Shown: positions 18,609 through 27,846, counted from the first letter of the stretch. The stretch is 64,000 nt of DNA from Lysinibacillus sphaericus (GCF_002982115.1 NZ_CP019980.1:3046001-3110000), one strand, 5' to 3'. The notes: a model not told the origin generated them from the sequence alone. A program made the numbers and translations.

Positions 18609-21380
18609 TTATTTCTGCCAATTACTTAATTCCTTCAGCAATTCTGGCAATTGGAGTTTCTTGACATCTATAGGCGGTAATGCATGAATAAATTCTTTGC
18701 CATAAGATTTTGTGCTAATACGGCGATCTAGCACAATAAATGCGCCCTTATCTTGGGATGATCGAATTAAACGGCCAAATCCTTGCTTAAAGCGCATAAT
18801 TGCTTCCGGTAAAGATAGCTCCGTAAAGGAGTTGTGCCCTTGTAATGTTAGATGTTTGGCTCGTGCCTTGAACACTGGCTCCTCTGGTGAAGAAAACGGT
18901 AGTCGTACAACAATGACAGAAGAAAGTGCATCACCAGGAACGTCTACCCCTTCCCAAAAGCTGTTTGTGCCAAATAGCACTGCTTGGTTGAACTTCTGAA
19001 ATGATTTAAGAATGCGCATTCGACTACCACCTGTGACACCTTGTGCAAAGAGCATATAGTCATCGAGAAGCTCACTATCTTGTATCAGCTCAACCGTTTT
19101 TCTTAACATATCTTGGGCAGTGAATAACACAAAGCAACGTCCTTCTGTCATGCGAACCGTGCGTGTAATCGCATGTGCCACTGCTTCAATATAATCTGCC
19201 TGCGTCACCTGTTGAATATCTGGCATATCTGTGACAATAAACGCTTTTGCACCAGAATAATATGATGCTGGTGCTTGTAACTGCATAACTTGGACACTAT
19301 CTGAAATGCCAAGCTGACGTGTAATAAAGCGTTCATTTCCTGGTACCGTTAAAGTGCCTGAAGTCCAAACGATACTTGCTTGTTTACGAAGTGGCGCCAT
19401 TACTTTTTCTATAATTGGTGTTACATTAACTGGCTTCTTATAAACATGCAGACTGCCAGGGACACTGCGTAAATCAAATTCAAACCAAACGGAATGTTCG
19501 TCCTGATGTAAAAGGAAAATTTCCTCCCATTCCGCAATTCTTAGCTTCATCTCTCGAATCCAATAGTGCCACTCAGATAAAATAAAAACCTCATTTTTGT
19601 CTAACTGTTCAATATTATTTTCAAAAGCTTTACCAGCTTCCACCGCGAGATCAAGCCAGTGCTGTAATAGTTTGCTGACTTGTAAGAGCGGCTCTTTTGC
19701 TAGTGATACATCCTCTAAGAACAGGGTACATTTGCTACTAGCCTGTTTGCCTCGAACTTGCTGTTGCATTTTTTGTACAGCATGCCCAATGGTGTCATCG
19801 AAAACGCGCTGTAATCGGATAAATTGTTTGTCAAGTTGCTGTAAACTTTGCATTGGGATGCGCTGTTTCTTTTTAGCTGCCTGACTGAATTGTTGAAAGA
19901 GCGCTGTATCTTCCATTGTTCCAATTTGGCCAAAAATATATTTCCATTGTGTGTAGGAAAAGACGGTTTCATCTTGTTGCATAGCTGCTTGAATAACTTG
20001 ATGCGCTTCATCGATAATCCACCCATCGATTTGTCTAAAGATTGGTGTTTGACGAACTAAATCACTAATGACCATCGAATGATTTGTCACGATGCAATCC
20101 GCTGTCGTACTATTTTTTAATGCTTGCTCATAAAAATCAAAGCCCTTTGTCGGTTTCTCCTCAGGCAATTTGCGAATTTTTTCTAAAAAAAGCTGTCCCC
20201 CACCGGAAACATTCAGTTCACTTAATACGCCTGTCTGCGTTTTTGTCAGCCAGACAAGCAACTGTAAGATGGTAAAAGTATCATCATATGATTCATCCGC
20301 ATATGCCATACACTGTTCAAAGCGAGCAAGGTCGATATAATGTTGCATGCCTTTCAGTACAGCAACGTTTACTTTTGTATCAAGAATTTTTTCGATTTTT
20401 AGTAGTTCTTCTTCTACAAGTTGCTCTTGTAGATGTGCTGTATACGTACTAATTGCAATTTTTTTATTGTTCGCCCGCGCATATAAAATACTAGGTAAAA
20501 GATAACCGACTGTTTTGCCTATGCCCGTCGAAGCCTCAATCACACATTCTTCTTTGTCATTTAATGCTTGCCAAATCGTATCCATCATCGTAAATTGCGC
20601 AGGTCGTTGCTCGAAGTTGGGCATAGCTTTTGTCATCAGTGCTTCTTTTTCATTTATTGTTTTTGGATAAGGTGCTAGCTCGGATTTTAGAACCCGTTTT
20701 TGACGACCATCACAAATTGCAATATTGCGATAGTACGTAATATTTTCATCAGTTGTTCTATGATGACGTTTAAGTTGTAATGCTTCAAAGAAAAGCTGGG
20801 ACAAATTAGATTTTAAACGGAATGAACGTTTATGCATTTGTTCGAGCGTTAGTTGTGGAAGGCTTAGAAGCTCTTTCCAACTACGTTTAAAAAGTTCAGC
20901 CGTTGCCAGCGCATCATCATCCGCTCTATGCGCATTTTCAAGTTCAATATTTAAGTCTGCGGCTAAATCACCTAGCTTAAAGCTAAGAGACATGGGAAAT
21001 AAAATTTTTGCTAGTTCAACTGTATCCATTTTCTTACCATGCCATTTTGGTAAACCCGCTCGTTTAAATTCTGCTTGTAAAAAGGATAAGTCAAAATCCG
21101 TATTATGCGCGACAAAAACACAATCGGAAATTAATTCGTATATGTAGTCGGCATGTGCCTCGAACGGCAAGGCATCTTTCACATCCTCGTCCGTTATATG
21201 CGTTAAATCTTGAATAAAGGACGGAATCGATTTCCCTGGATGAATAAACTTTGTATAGGTGCGTTCTATTTTCCAATCCTTCATAATGACAATGGCAATT
21301 TGAATCATTCGGTCACCATTTGCTGGAGAATGACCTGTCGTCTCCAAATCAACTATTGCATACTTTTGACTTTCCATCAT
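18609..21380 (-). CDS. dinG: DinG-family exonuclease-helicase
   Basis: 923 residues from the ATG ATG at 21380; a GTG start at 21401 would add 7 residues. The N-terminal ~170 residues are a DnaQ-like 3'-5' exonuclease with ExoI motif AIVDLETTG, ExoII HNTDFDLSF and ExoIII HRADDDALAT. The rest is an XPD-like superfamily 2 helicase with Walker A EASTGIGKTVGY, a DEAH box (WIIDEAH) and a C-terminal motif GFGRLIRSSQDKG. This fusion is the Firmicute form; the four iron-sulphur cysteines of E. coli DinG are not apparent. In B. subtilis it likewise follows panD. The ribosome site here is weak. Confidence 0.93.
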   Translation of the reverse strand: MMESQKYAIVDLETTGHSPANGDRMIQIAIVIMKDWKIERTYTKFIHPGKSIPSFIQDLTHITDEDVKDALPFEAHADYIYELISDCVFVAHNTDFDLSFLQAEFKRAGLPKWHGKKMDTVELAKILFPMSLSFKLGDLAADLNIELENAHRADDDALATAELFKRSWKELLSLPQLTLEQMHKRSFRLKSNLSQLFFEALQLKRHHRTTDENITYYRNIAICDGRQKRVLKSELAPYPKTINEKEALMTKAMPNFEQRPAQFTMMDTIWQALNDKEECVIEASTGIGKTVGYLLPSILYARANNKKIAISTYTAHLQEQLVEEELLKIEKILDTKVNVAVLKGMQHYIDLARFEQCMAYADESYDDTFTILQLLVWLTKTQTGVLSELNVSGGGQLFLEKIRKLPEEKPTKGFDFYEQALKNSTTADCIVTNHSMVISDLVRQTPIFRQIDGWIIDEAHQVIQAAMQQDETVFSYTQWKYIFGQIGTMEDTALFQQFSQAAKKKQRIPMQSLQQLDKQFIRLQRVFDDTIGHAVQKMQQQVRGKQASSKCTLFLEDVSLAKEPLLQVSKLLQHWLDLAVEAGKAFENNIEQLDKNEVFILSEWHYWIREMKLRIAEWEEIFLLHQDEHSVWFEFDLRSVPGSLHVYKKPVNVTPIIEKVMAPLRKQASIVWTSGTLTVPGNERFITRQLGISDSVQVMQLQAPASYYSGAKAFIVTDMPDIQQVTQADYIEAVAHAITRTVRMTEGRCFVLFTAQDMLRKTVELIQDSELLDDYMLFAQGVTGGSRMRILKSFQKFNQAVLFGTNSFWEGVDVPGDALSSVIVVRLPFSSPEEPVFKARAKHLTLQGHNSFTELSLPEAIMRFKQGFGRLIRSSQDKGAFIVLDRRISTKSYGKEFIHALPPIDVKKLQLPELLKELSNWQK

Positions 21381-21512
21381 ACATCTCAACTCACAGTTCA
21401 CATTAGATAGATGAATTTTATCATAAATACATCTCGCAGGTCATCCTTGCGCCATTTCAATAAAAAAATGCACGAGAATCATATGAATTATGCGAATTTT
21501 GCGAATTGTTCT

Positions 21513-21606
21513 GGTGACTGGCACCCAAAAAAATCCACTTCGCTTTCTGCGGATACACCGTTAGCGAAGTGGATTTTACTAAAAGAATTGTGTGGGTGAC
21601 TGGCAC
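21513..21606. repeat. hairpin flanked by 12-bp direct repeats between panD and dinG
   Basis: GGTGACTGGCAC occurs at 21513-21524 and 21595-21606. Between them is a perfect 15-bp inverted repeat (21530-21544 and 21563-21577; AAAATCCACTTCGCT and its complement). The right copy overlaps the panD stop codon. The 11-base core GTGACTGGCAC also occurs, inverted, at 4774-4784. The hairpin, with a T-rich right flank, may also serve as the panBCD terminator. Confidence 0.75.
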
Positions 21607-21989
21607 TACAATACAGTTGCTTCTGGCTCGTAGGCAATCATTTCTTTAATGGTATTGCCTTCTCCCATAATGGCTACTGTCGGTTTATGGTCCTTGGCCT
21701 CTGCATTATCCACATAAACATAAGAAATAATGATTACAATATCTCCACGTTGTACGAGACGCGCTGCTGCACCATTGACACAAATCACGCCTGATCCGCG
21801 CTCACCTGCAATAATATACGTTTCAAAGCGCGCACCATTGTTATTATTCACAATATGCACTTTTTCATTTGGTAACATTCCAACGGCATCTAAAATATCC
21901 TCATCAATTGTAATCGAGCCTACATAATTTAAATCCGCTTCCGTTACAGTAGCACGGTGGATTTTACTATTCATCATCATTCGTAACAT
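21606..21989 (-). CDS. panD: aspartate 1-decarboxylase
   Basis: 127 residues, the usual length. The self-cleavage site is present as NYVGSITID, with Gly24-Ser25 where the pyruvoyl group forms, and the conserved [11 protein letters not shown] and [16 protein letters not shown] stretches follow. The enzyme makes beta-alanine from aspartate for pantothenate. The start at 21989 follows AGAAGGA and lies one base after the panC stop, so panB, panC and panD are one transcript. The stop codon is inside a 12-bp repeat. Confidence 0.96.
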   Translation of the reverse strand: MLRMMMNSKIHRATVTEADLNYVGSITIDEDILDAVGMLPNEKVHIVNNNNGARFETYIIAGERGSGVICVNGAAARLVQRGDIVIIISYVYVDNAEAKDHKPTVAIMGEGNTIKEMIAYEPEATVL

Positions 21990-21990
21990 G

Positions 21991-22845
21991 TTATTTTCCT
22001 TCTTTCACATTAAAAATACAATTATCAATTAAACGTGTTTGGCCGATGTAGACGGCGGCTGCCAAAAGAACTTGTTCCGTTTGGGCTGTTACAGGCAGGA
22101 GATCCGGATAAGCCAATAATTCTATATAGTCAATTTTGCCATGTGTGCGTGCTGCGATATGAGCTTTTGCCTTTGCAAGGGCTGCTGTTGCATCACCATT
22201 TGCTAAAAAGCTATGTTGAGCCAGTTGCAAAGCCTCATAAATCGCCGGTGCTTCTGTGCGGTCCACCTCGTTCAAATATACATTACGAGAAGACTTCGCT
22301 AAGCCATCTTCCTCTCGGACAATTGGTACAACACGAATCTCTAAAGGAAAATGGTAATCTCGCACCATCGTAGAGATAAGTGCCACTTGTTGGGCATCCT
22401 TTTGTCCAAAGTAAGCACGTGTTGGCTGTGTTAAATGAAACAATATTGAGACCACCTGTAAAACACCATCAAAATGCCCTGGACGGCTTGCTCCGCATAG
22501 AAGCGTTGCCTGCTCACCTGCGCGGATACGAATACCACCATCATGCGGATATATCTCTTCCACACTTGGTGCAAAGATTATGTCTACACCGACAGATTGT
22601 GCTAAAGCAGTGTCCCTTGCCAAATCACGAGGGTAACTTTCAAAATCCTCATTTGGCCCAAATTGTGTTGGGTTAACAAAAATGCTCATCACAACAAGGT
22701 CATTTTCTGCACGAGCTTTTGATGCTAATGTTAAGTGACCTTCATGTAAAAAACCCATTGTTGGCACTAGTCCAATTGTTTTTTGTGCTCGTTTAGCTGC
22801 TTGAATTTCTGATGTCAGTGCTTTGATTGTAGTAATGACTTTCAT
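21991..22845 (-). CDS. panC: pantothenate synthetase
   Basis: 284 residues. ATP-binding HIGH-like motif [19 protein letters not shown] at about residues 25-43, the [19 protein letters not shown] stretch at about 57-75, YFGQKDAQQ near 148, and the KMSKS-like AKSSRNVYL near 184. It joins pantoate and beta-alanine using ATP. The gene directly abuts panB (ATG next to the panB stop) and is followed after one base by panD. Confidence 0.96.
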   Translation of the reverse strand: MKVITTIKALTSEIQAAKRAQKTIGLVPTMGFLHEGHLTLASKARAENDLVVMSIFVNPTQFGPNEDFESYPRDLARDTALAQSVGVDIIFAPSVEEIYPHDGGIRIRAGEQATLLCGASRPGHFDGVLQVVSILFHLTQPTRAYFGQKDAQQVALISTMVRDYHFPLEIRVVPIVREEDGLAKSSRNVYLNEVDRTEAPAIYEALQLAQHSFLANGDATAALAKAKAHIAARTHGKIDYIELLAYPDLLPVTAQTEQVLLAAAVYIGQTRLIDNCIFNVKEGK

Positions 22846-23682
22846 TTACTTTACGCCCCCGTATAACTGATCCAATGCTTCTTCTTTCATCGTAAAGGAG
22901 TGGTTTAATGTTGGAAATGTCCCTGTCTTCACAGCATTAACAAAACTTGCAATGCCGCTGCTGGCTTCACTTCCCATATCAGCAAATTGTGCTACAAATT
23001 TTGGCACATGGTGCGAACCATAGCTCAGCATGTCATGGAAAACTAATACTTGTCCATCAGCCTCAATACCCGCCCCAATACCAATTGTCGGAATCGTAAG
23101 TGCTGCGGATACTAAATCCGTTAGTTGATGTGGAATACATTCTAAAACAACTGCACATGCGCCTGCCGCTTCACATTGTTTGGCATTTTCAATAAGTTGA
23201 GCTGCCTGTTCCGCGGTTTTCCCTTGCACCTTATAGCCTCCAAGCACACCTGCTAATTGCGGTTGCAAACCTAAATGTGCAACGACTGGAATACCTGCTG
23301 ATGTTAATTTACTAATCACTGGCACGACATCTCCTGCACCTTCAACCTTAAGGGCATCTGCACCCGTTTCTTGCATCATGGATACCGCTGTTTTTAACGT
23401 GTCATTGACATCCCCGTGATAAGAACCAAATGGCATGTCCACGACAACAAACGTATTTTTTGCCCCACGACGGACAGCTTTTGCATGATGAACCATATCG
23501 GCTACTGTCACTGGCATTGTAGAAGAATAACCGAGTACAACCATTCCAAGTGAATCTCCCACTAAAATCATATCAACGCCGGCTTGCTCGGCAAATGTTG
23601 CGGAAGGATAATCGTAGGCTGTTAGCATCACGATTTTCTCCCCATTTGCTTTCATCTTTAAAAAATCTGATGTTGTCTTCAT
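22846..23682 (-). CDS. panB: 3-methyl-2-oxobutanoate hydroxymethyltransferase
   Basis: 278 residues. It has the metal/substrate motif [20 protein letters not shown] at about residues 41-60, DMPFGSYH near 82, VKVEG-type strand ALKVEGAGD near 112, and IPTIGIGAG near 192. First step of pantothenate synthesis, giving ketopantoate. The start ATG at 23682 follows AAGGAGG. It is the first gene of panBCD. In B. subtilis birA precedes panB directly; here a PadR operon on the other strand intervenes, so panB must have its own promoter, and a terminator-like hairpin lies in its leader. Confidence 0.96.
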   Translation of the reverse strand: MKTTSDFLKMKANGEKIVMLTAYDYPSATFAEQAGVDMILVGDSLGMVVLGYSSTMPVTVADMVHHAKAVRRGAKNTFVVVDMPFGSYHGDVNDTLKTAVSMMQETGADALKVEGAGDVVPVISKLTSAGIPVVAHLGLQPQLAGVLGGYKVQGKTAEQAAQLIENAKQCEAAGACAVVLECIPHQLTDLVSAALTIPTIGIGAGIEADGQVLVFHDMLSYGSHHVPKFVAQFADMGSEASSGIASFVNAVKTGTFPTLNHSFTMKEEALDQLYGGVK

Positions 23683-23714
23683 TGTGTAGTCCTCCTTTTT
23701 TAAGGAAAGAAAAC

Positions 23715-23754
23715 AAAAAAGACCTTTCTATTCCTAAATTTGGACAGAAAGGTC
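23715..23754 (-). terminator. terminator-like hairpin in the panB leader
   Basis: On the minus strand GACCTTTCT (23754-23746) and AGAAAGGTC (23729-23721) form a 9-bp stem followed by six T, ending 33 bases before the panB start. No minus-strand gene lies upstream before the divergent padR, so this would stop the pan transcript itself and may be an attenuator. Confidence 0.6.
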
Positions 23755-24085
23755 ATGAGTTCGTTCAGTACCGTTTTTTCCTCAGATGCATGATGAGGTT
23801 TTAACGTTAATTAGGCAGACAAAAACTAGTCGCGACTTATCATTTGCGATTAGGTTTCCCACTCAATCAAGTTAAATTTTGAACGTATCGTTTTCTTCCG
23901 TCCCTGTCTATAAAAGATCAAGGCAGATATTTGTTGTAAATTGTAAAACGCTGTTGAAGGTGCCGTTCACAAGGATACTGCCCTTCAGCCATTACTATAA
24001 CAGATTCACTAGCTAATCTTCAATTAGTTTTTTCTAGTAATTCACTACAAGGAGCATTTATTTGTAAAGATAATGGTAAAAAAAA
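23755..24085. other. panB upstream region, possible leader RNA
   Basis: About 330 bases without a gene between the panB attenuator-like hairpin and the padR promoter. It contains a bulged stem at 23950-23989 (GCTGTTGAAGG with CCTTCAGC) and a small stem CCTCA/TGAGG at about 23780-23798. Firmicute panB genes are known to carry the 'pan' motif RNA; whether this is one cannot be decided by eye. Confidence 0.4.
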
Positions 24086-24115
24086 TTGACAAGTATATAC
24101 TATACGTCATATACT
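24086..24115 (+). promoter_or_regulatory. padR operon promoter with internal dyad
   Basis: TTGACA (24086-24091), an 18-base spacer and TATACT (24110-24115). Inside the spacer is the dyad GTATA-TAC-TATAC (24093-24105), and ATACTAT is repeated twice downstream (24111-24117 and 24123-24129). PadR proteins usually repress their own operon at such ATAC/GTAT dyads. Confidence 0.65.
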
Positions 24116-24179
24116 ATCCACATACTATACAACATATAATATAAAACCTTGTATAGGTAATAGAATGTGAGGTGGAAAG

Positions 24180-24500
24180 ATGACATTTCAGCTTGGCTCC
24201 GCATTACTTGACGCTTGTGTACTTGCCATTGTCGATAAAGAGGATGCATACGGTTACTCGTTAACACAGCAAGTGCAATCTGTGATGGATATATCCGAAT
24301 CAACGCTGTATCCGGTATTACGTCGTTTACAAAAAGCTAATTATCTAACAACGTATGACCAACCCTATCAAGGACGAAATAGACGGTATTATCAAATTAC
24401 CGAGCAAGGGCGTAAACGATTGCTCGAGCTTTTACAGGAATGGCAAATGTATAAACAAAAAGTTGACTGTGTACTTTTAGGAGGGAAATTAGATGGATAG
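24180..24500 (+). CDS. PadR-family transcriptional regulator
   Basis: 106 residues. Winged-helix PadR domain throughout: LLDACVLAIVDKEDAYGYSL at residues 9-28, STLYPVLRRLQKANYLTTY near 41-59 and RRYYQITEQGRKRLLELL near 69-86. This is the short form of the family, with a single C-terminal dimer helix. The ribosome site GAGGTGG is well spaced. It overlaps the next gene by 8 bases and leads a three-gene operon with DUF1700 and DUF4097 membrane proteins, a common trio in Firmicutes linked to envelope stress. Autorepression is likely (see promoter). Confidence 0.93.
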   Translation: MTFQLGSALLDACVLAIVDKEDAYGYSLTQQVQSVMDISESTLYPVLRRLQKANYLTTYDQPYQGRNRRYYQITEQGRKRLLELLQEWQMYKQKVDCVLLGGKLDG

Positions 24501-25092
24501 AGAAAGCTATTTAAAAAAGCTACGAGGGAAATTACGGCGTCTTCCAGCGCATGAACTAAATGCAGCGCTTGTCTACTATGAAGAGTATTTTGATGAAGCA
24601 GGCGTAGAAAATGAGCAACAAGTTATACAACAACTAGGCTCTCCTTCTGTTGTGGCCTCACAAATAATGGCTGATTTTGCCTTAAAGGATTTAGATGCGA
24701 CACCCGCTTCTACAAAGAAAAATATGACGGCTATTTGGCTTATTATTCTTGCAATCTTGTCGGCACCACTATCTTTACCATTACTTGCCGTAGCGGTAGC
24801 ACTTATTATATCGGTTGGAGCAGTTATTTTTAGTTTTGTTATTGCAATCGTTGCAATGGTATTAAGTATTTTTTTTGGCGGTATTGTAGCACTTATTTCA
24901 GGAGTGCTCGTATTAACCGAACACTGGCCAACCGCATTACTCTTTATAGGCATAGGATTAGTAGTAACAGGTTTAGGCGTCCTGCTTTTCCCAATCGTTA
25001 CCCGCCTACTAAAGAAAATTGGTATGGTTTGCGTGGAAGTATTAGCAAACTTGTTCCATAAAATGACGAAAAAGCACAAGGGGGGACTATAG
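24493..25092 (+). CDS. DUF1700 (HAAS-domain) membrane protein
   Basis: 199 residues. The N-terminal ~75 residues form the HAAS-type cytoplasmic domain (YLKKLRGKLRRLPAHELNAA, YYEEYFDEAG, IQQLGSPSVVASQI). Four hydrophobic segments follow at about 80-185. HAAS domains are usually partnered with PadR regulators and may bind them at the membrane. The gene overlaps padR by 8 bases and abuts the DUF4097 gene with no gap, so the three are co-translated. Function unknown beyond the association. Confidence 0.9.
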   Translation: MDRESYLKKLRGKLRRLPAHELNAALVYYEEYFDEAGVENEQQVIQQLGSPSVVASQIMADFALKDLDATPASTKKNMTAIWLIILAILSAPLSLPLLAVAVALIISVGAVIFSFVIAIVAMVLSIFFGGIVALISGVLVLTEHWPTALLFIGIGLVVTGLGVLLFPIVTRLLKKIGMVCVEVLANLFHKMTKKHKGGL

Positions 25093-25926
25093 ATGACTTC
25101 ACGACATAAGCTCATCGCTTTTAGTATGATTACTTTAGGGATTTTACTTGCCGTCGTTGGTTTTACCTCTGGTGGTAAATGGGTAATTGTAAAAGGGGAT
25201 AACGGCTTCTCTGTACCAAGTAATAATGGGCTCGAAAAGAATTCCCATACACTCGAAGCATTTTCAGATATCCATGTAATAAACAACTATGGAGATGTTG
25301 AAATACTTCAGGGCGATAGCTACACATTAGAAACAAATGTTGTTAAAAACACAGATGTATCTTACAGCATGGATAATGGTACATTAACAGTTGAAACAAA
25401 AAGTAAAGGAAAAAATGGCGTCACATTTGGCATTGGAACGTTTAAAACACCTTCTATCATCATTACTGTGCCAAAAGATGCAAAGTTAAATTCGGTTATA
25501 GTAGACAGTGATTTTGGCGATACGATGCTTCAAGGACTACACTACCAACAGCTAACTATCAAAGGGGATTATGGGGATATCCTACTCCAAAATATTACTA
25601 GTGACAAAACGGAGATTACACAGGCTTTCGGGGATTTGACACTCGAACAATTCATCAGTAATGGCTTTGTTGTTGAAAGCGAGCATGGAGAAATTGATAT
25701 AGAAGGAACACTTAACGGTCAATCACAAATCACTTCTAACTTTGGGGATACAACGTTAGACTTGCAAAATAAAAAAAGTGAACTAGGCTTTGAGTTAAAA
25801 ACAAGCTTTGGGGAGATTACAGTGAATGATCGTGAGCACAATAGCAAGGCTTCACAACCTCTTGAAGGAAATAATCAGCTAAATGTGTCTCTGTCACATG
25901 GGGATTTAGAATTATCCTTAAACTAA
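25093..25926 (+). CDS. DUF4097 beta-repeat surface protein
   Basis: 277 residues with an N-terminal membrane anchor at about 8-28. The rest is a beta-solenoid-like region of repeating G-D turns (NNYGDVEI, DSDFGDTM, KGDYGDIL, QAFGDLTL, SEHGEIDI, SNFGDTTL, TSFGEITV, SHGDLEL), spaced about 20 residues apart. This is the typical DUF4097 (adhesin-like) pattern. It is probably anchored in the membrane with the solenoid outside. It is the last gene of the padR operon. A repeat element ending in a strong hairpin lies 58 bases downstream. Confidence 0.9.
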   Translation: MTSRHKLIAFSMITLGILLAVVGFTSGGKWVIVKGDNGFSVPSNNGLEKNSHTLEAFSDIHVINNYGDVEILQGDSYTLETNVVKNTDVSYSMDNGTLTVETKSKGKNGVTFGIGTFKTPSIIITVPKDAKLNSVIVDSDFGDTMLQGLHYQQLTIKGDYGDILLQNITSDKTEITQAFGDLTLEQFISNGFVVESEHGEIDIEGTLNGQSQITSNFGDTTLDLQNKKSELGFELKTSFGEITVNDREHNSKASQPLEGNNQLNVSLSHGDLELSLN

Positions 25927-25983
25927 ACGTCACATAGCCTCAGCGCTCATCATGAAACGTTATCTTACTTAAAAAACAAGAGA

Positions 25984-26229
25984 ATGGGACAAAACTATAA
26001 AAATTTAAGGAACAGAGGAAAGCTGTTCATAAATTTTTGCTATATGGGGACCTTAGCTATTCTTGCTTTTGCAATTAAAAAAATTAGAAGTGTTCACTCA
26101 GTTGTTGGTAGCGGAGGTGGTGACTCCAGCTCCGAACAGCACATAATGTAAGACGCGGGCAACAACCGCATAGCAAAAAAGTGTTAGATTGATTGGGTTC
26201 AATCTAACACTTTTTCTCTTATGTCCCAT
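25984..26229 (+). repeat. intergenic repeat element, copy 1
   Basis: 246-bp element that starts ATGGGACA and ends TGTCCCAT. It recurs in the opposite orientation at 47319-47614. The copies match along their length apart from point changes, two single-base gaps and a block of about 63 bases present only in copy 2. It ends in a 17-bp perfect terminator-like hairpin (26176-26215). Contains the GGTAGCGGAGGTGGTGACTC stretch seen in both copies. Confidence 0.85.
26176..26216. terminator. hairpin terminator at the end of repeat copy 1
   Basis: AAAAAGTGTTAGATTGA (26176-26192) and its complement (26199-26215), loop of 6, with T5 and A5 ends. It can stop both the DUF4097 transcript (plus) and the birA transcript (minus). 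Confidence 0.85.
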
Positions 26230-26242
26230 CCTCTTTCATTTT

Positions 26243-27232
26243 TTATAAAATTTTAATATCACCTGAATAAATCGTTCGTATTGTCCCATCGTTTTGCGTT
26301 AGCTGAAGCACGCCATCATCTGTAATACCGCTAGCAATTCCTTCAAAGCGTTCTCTTAAAGTTGTCACTTCGATGCGTTGTCCAATCGTGCACGACATCT
26401 GCTCCCAAAGCGCTTTAATACTAGAGAAGCCCTCTTTCACGTATAGTGCAGTAAACTGCTCCAAATATTGCAAAATTGTTGCGACAAGTGCAGCACGGTT
26501 AATTTCCTCCCCTGCCGCAATACGTAACGATGTCGCAATATCTGCGATGTCTGGTGAGAAATCGTTTTCTAGCTGGTTGGCATTGATGCCGATTCCTACA
26601 AGTAATGCTTGTACAAGATCTGCCTCTGCCTGCATCTCTGTTAAAATACCTGTGCATTTCTTACCGTTTATCAGTAAATCATTTGGCCATTTAATAGCAG
26701 GCTCTACATGTTTATACAATGTTTTAATCGCCATTGTAACCGCAACCGCTACGACAAGTGTGAACGAAGATGCTTGCTGTGGTGAGACATCTGGTCGTAA
26801 AATAATGGTCATCCAAATACCCGTACCATTTGCTGATTCCCATGGTCTTGCCATACGTCCACGCCCTGCTGTTTGTTCTTCACTAATCACAATTGTGCCA
26901 TCTGGAGCACCTTCCTGTGCAAGTTTATGGGCAATGGTTTGTGTGGAATCGACTACATCAAAATAGTGAATTTCTCGCCCAAAACGCTCTGTATTTAAAA
27001 ATAATTCTATTTGTGTGGGACTTAAGCTATTCGGTACACCAGTCAACATATAACCTTTTTTCTTAACGGTTTCAAAAGTATAGCCTTCCTCTTGCAACGT
27101 CTGCATATGCTTCCAAATAGCTGTACGTGAAACCCCTAGTGAATCTGCCAACTCCTGTCCTGAAACCGCCTCACCGCTAGATGCTAATAATCTTTTTAAA
27201 ATTTCATCCTTCATGGACATACTCATACTCAA
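26243..27232 (-). CDS. birA: biotin-protein ligase / biotin operon repressor
   Basis: 329 residues. Helix-turn-helix at the N-terminus (SGQELADSLGVSRTAIWKHM), then the ligase core with SEEQTAGRGRMARPWES, the biotin/ATP loop, WPNDLLINGKKCTGILTEM near residue 185, and a C-terminal SH3-like domain. It attaches biotin to carboxylases and can repress biotin genes. The start is uncertain: TTG at 27232 (ribosome site AAAGGA, 5 bases), ATG at 27226, 27220 or 27214. The region around the start is a near-copy of the 3' end of cca, evidence that birA once overlapped cca directly. Confidence 0.94.
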   Translation of the reverse strand: MSMSMSMKDEILKRLLASSGEAVSGQELADSLGVSRTAIWKHMQTLQEEGYTFETVKKKGYMLTGVPNSLSPTQIELFLNTERFGREIHYFDVVDSTQTIAHKLAQEGAPDGTIVISEEQTAGRGRMARPWESANGTGIWMTIILRPDVSPQQASSFTLVVAVAVTMAIKTLYKHVEPAIKWPNDLLINGKKCTGILTEMQAEADLVQALLVGIGINANQLENDFSPDIADIATSLRIAAGEEINRAALVATILQYLEQFTALYVKEGFSSIKALWEQMSCTIGQRIEVTTLRERFEGIASGITDDGVLQLTQNDGTIRTIYSGDIKIL

Positions 27233-27244
27233 ACCAATCCTTTA
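27203..27244. repeat. 42-bp duplicated cca/birA junction, birA copy
   Basis: Matches 27999-28040 at 38 of 42 positions in the same orientation. It covers the birA start codons and ribosome site. The other copy is the end of cca. Confidence 0.85.
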
Positions 27245-27309
27245 GTATTTTTCTTCATTGCAAACCTTAACCCATAACCTATCTCATTAGCACGAAATGC
27301 GAATAAGAT

Positions 27310-27846
27310 TTACCATTCATGCTTTAAAATACTGAATAAAAGAGAATCTCGCCAGCCGTCTTTTAGTAGCAAATCTTGCCGTATTCTACCTTCGTAAGTC
27401 ATACCGATTTTTTCTAACACTTTTGCCGAGCCTAGATTTCTTGGGTCACAAGTAGCAAAAATACGGTGTAAATTGAATGCACTAAATCCAAATTCAATCA
27501 GAAGCTTTGCTACTTCAGTAGCGTATCCCTTTGCCCAATCATCTGGATGAATAATATAACCAATCTCACCTTGTCTATTGGTAAAATCCCGAATATTCAT
27601 TTCTCCAGCACCGATGACTCGATTCTTTTCCATAACAGCAAAAACGAAACGACTTCTCGGAACGTTAGCCGCCTCCAAAACTACTTGTGTTACAAAATCT
27701 TGTGACTCTTTCTCGGAATTCGGACCCCAAGGTTGATATTGGCAAACAATTGGTTGCGATGCATATGCATGCACAGCGCTCCAATCTTGTTGTTCCATTT
27801 CTCTCAGTATCACTCTCTCACCTTTTAAATGGTTCATGTCAATCAT
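27310..27846 (-). CDS. GNAT-family N-acetyltransferase (RimJ/RimL-like)
   Basis: 178 residues from ATG 27846. It has the RimJ/RimL-type start (LKGERVILREMEQQDWSAVH), then IGYIIHPDDWAKGYATEVAK, where the acetyl-CoA-binding turn lies, and NLGSAKVLEKIGMTYEGRIR at the end. Members acetylate protein N-termini, antibiotics or small amines; the substrate here is unknown. It sits between cca and birA, which normally touch, and the interval is flanked by a 42-bp direct repeat derived from the cca-birA junction, so it is a later insertion. Confidence 0.9.
   Translation of the reverse strand: MIDMNHLKGERVILREMEQQDWSAVHAYASQPIVCQYQPWGPNSEKESQDFVTQVVLEAANVPRSRFVFAVMEKNRVIGAGEMNIRDFTNRQGEIGYIIHPDDWAKGYATEVAKLLIEFGFSAFNLHRIFATCDPRNLGSAKVLEKIGMTYEGRIRQDLLLKDGWRDSLLFSILKHEW

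Noticed and set aside
24576-25286. 236-codon minus-strand frame
   Set aside because: Entirely opposite the padR-operon genes, which have clear families and ribosome sites; a shadow frame.
26044-26151. 35-codon frame inside repeat copy 1 ending in a Gly/Ser-rich peptide
   Set aside because: No ribosome site at proper distance, and copy 2 of the repeat breaks the frame with two single-base gaps, so it is not under coding constraint.
26373-26966. 197-codon plus-strand frame opposite birA
   Set aside because: Shadow of birA; no ribosome site, and the composition mirrors the complementary coding strand.
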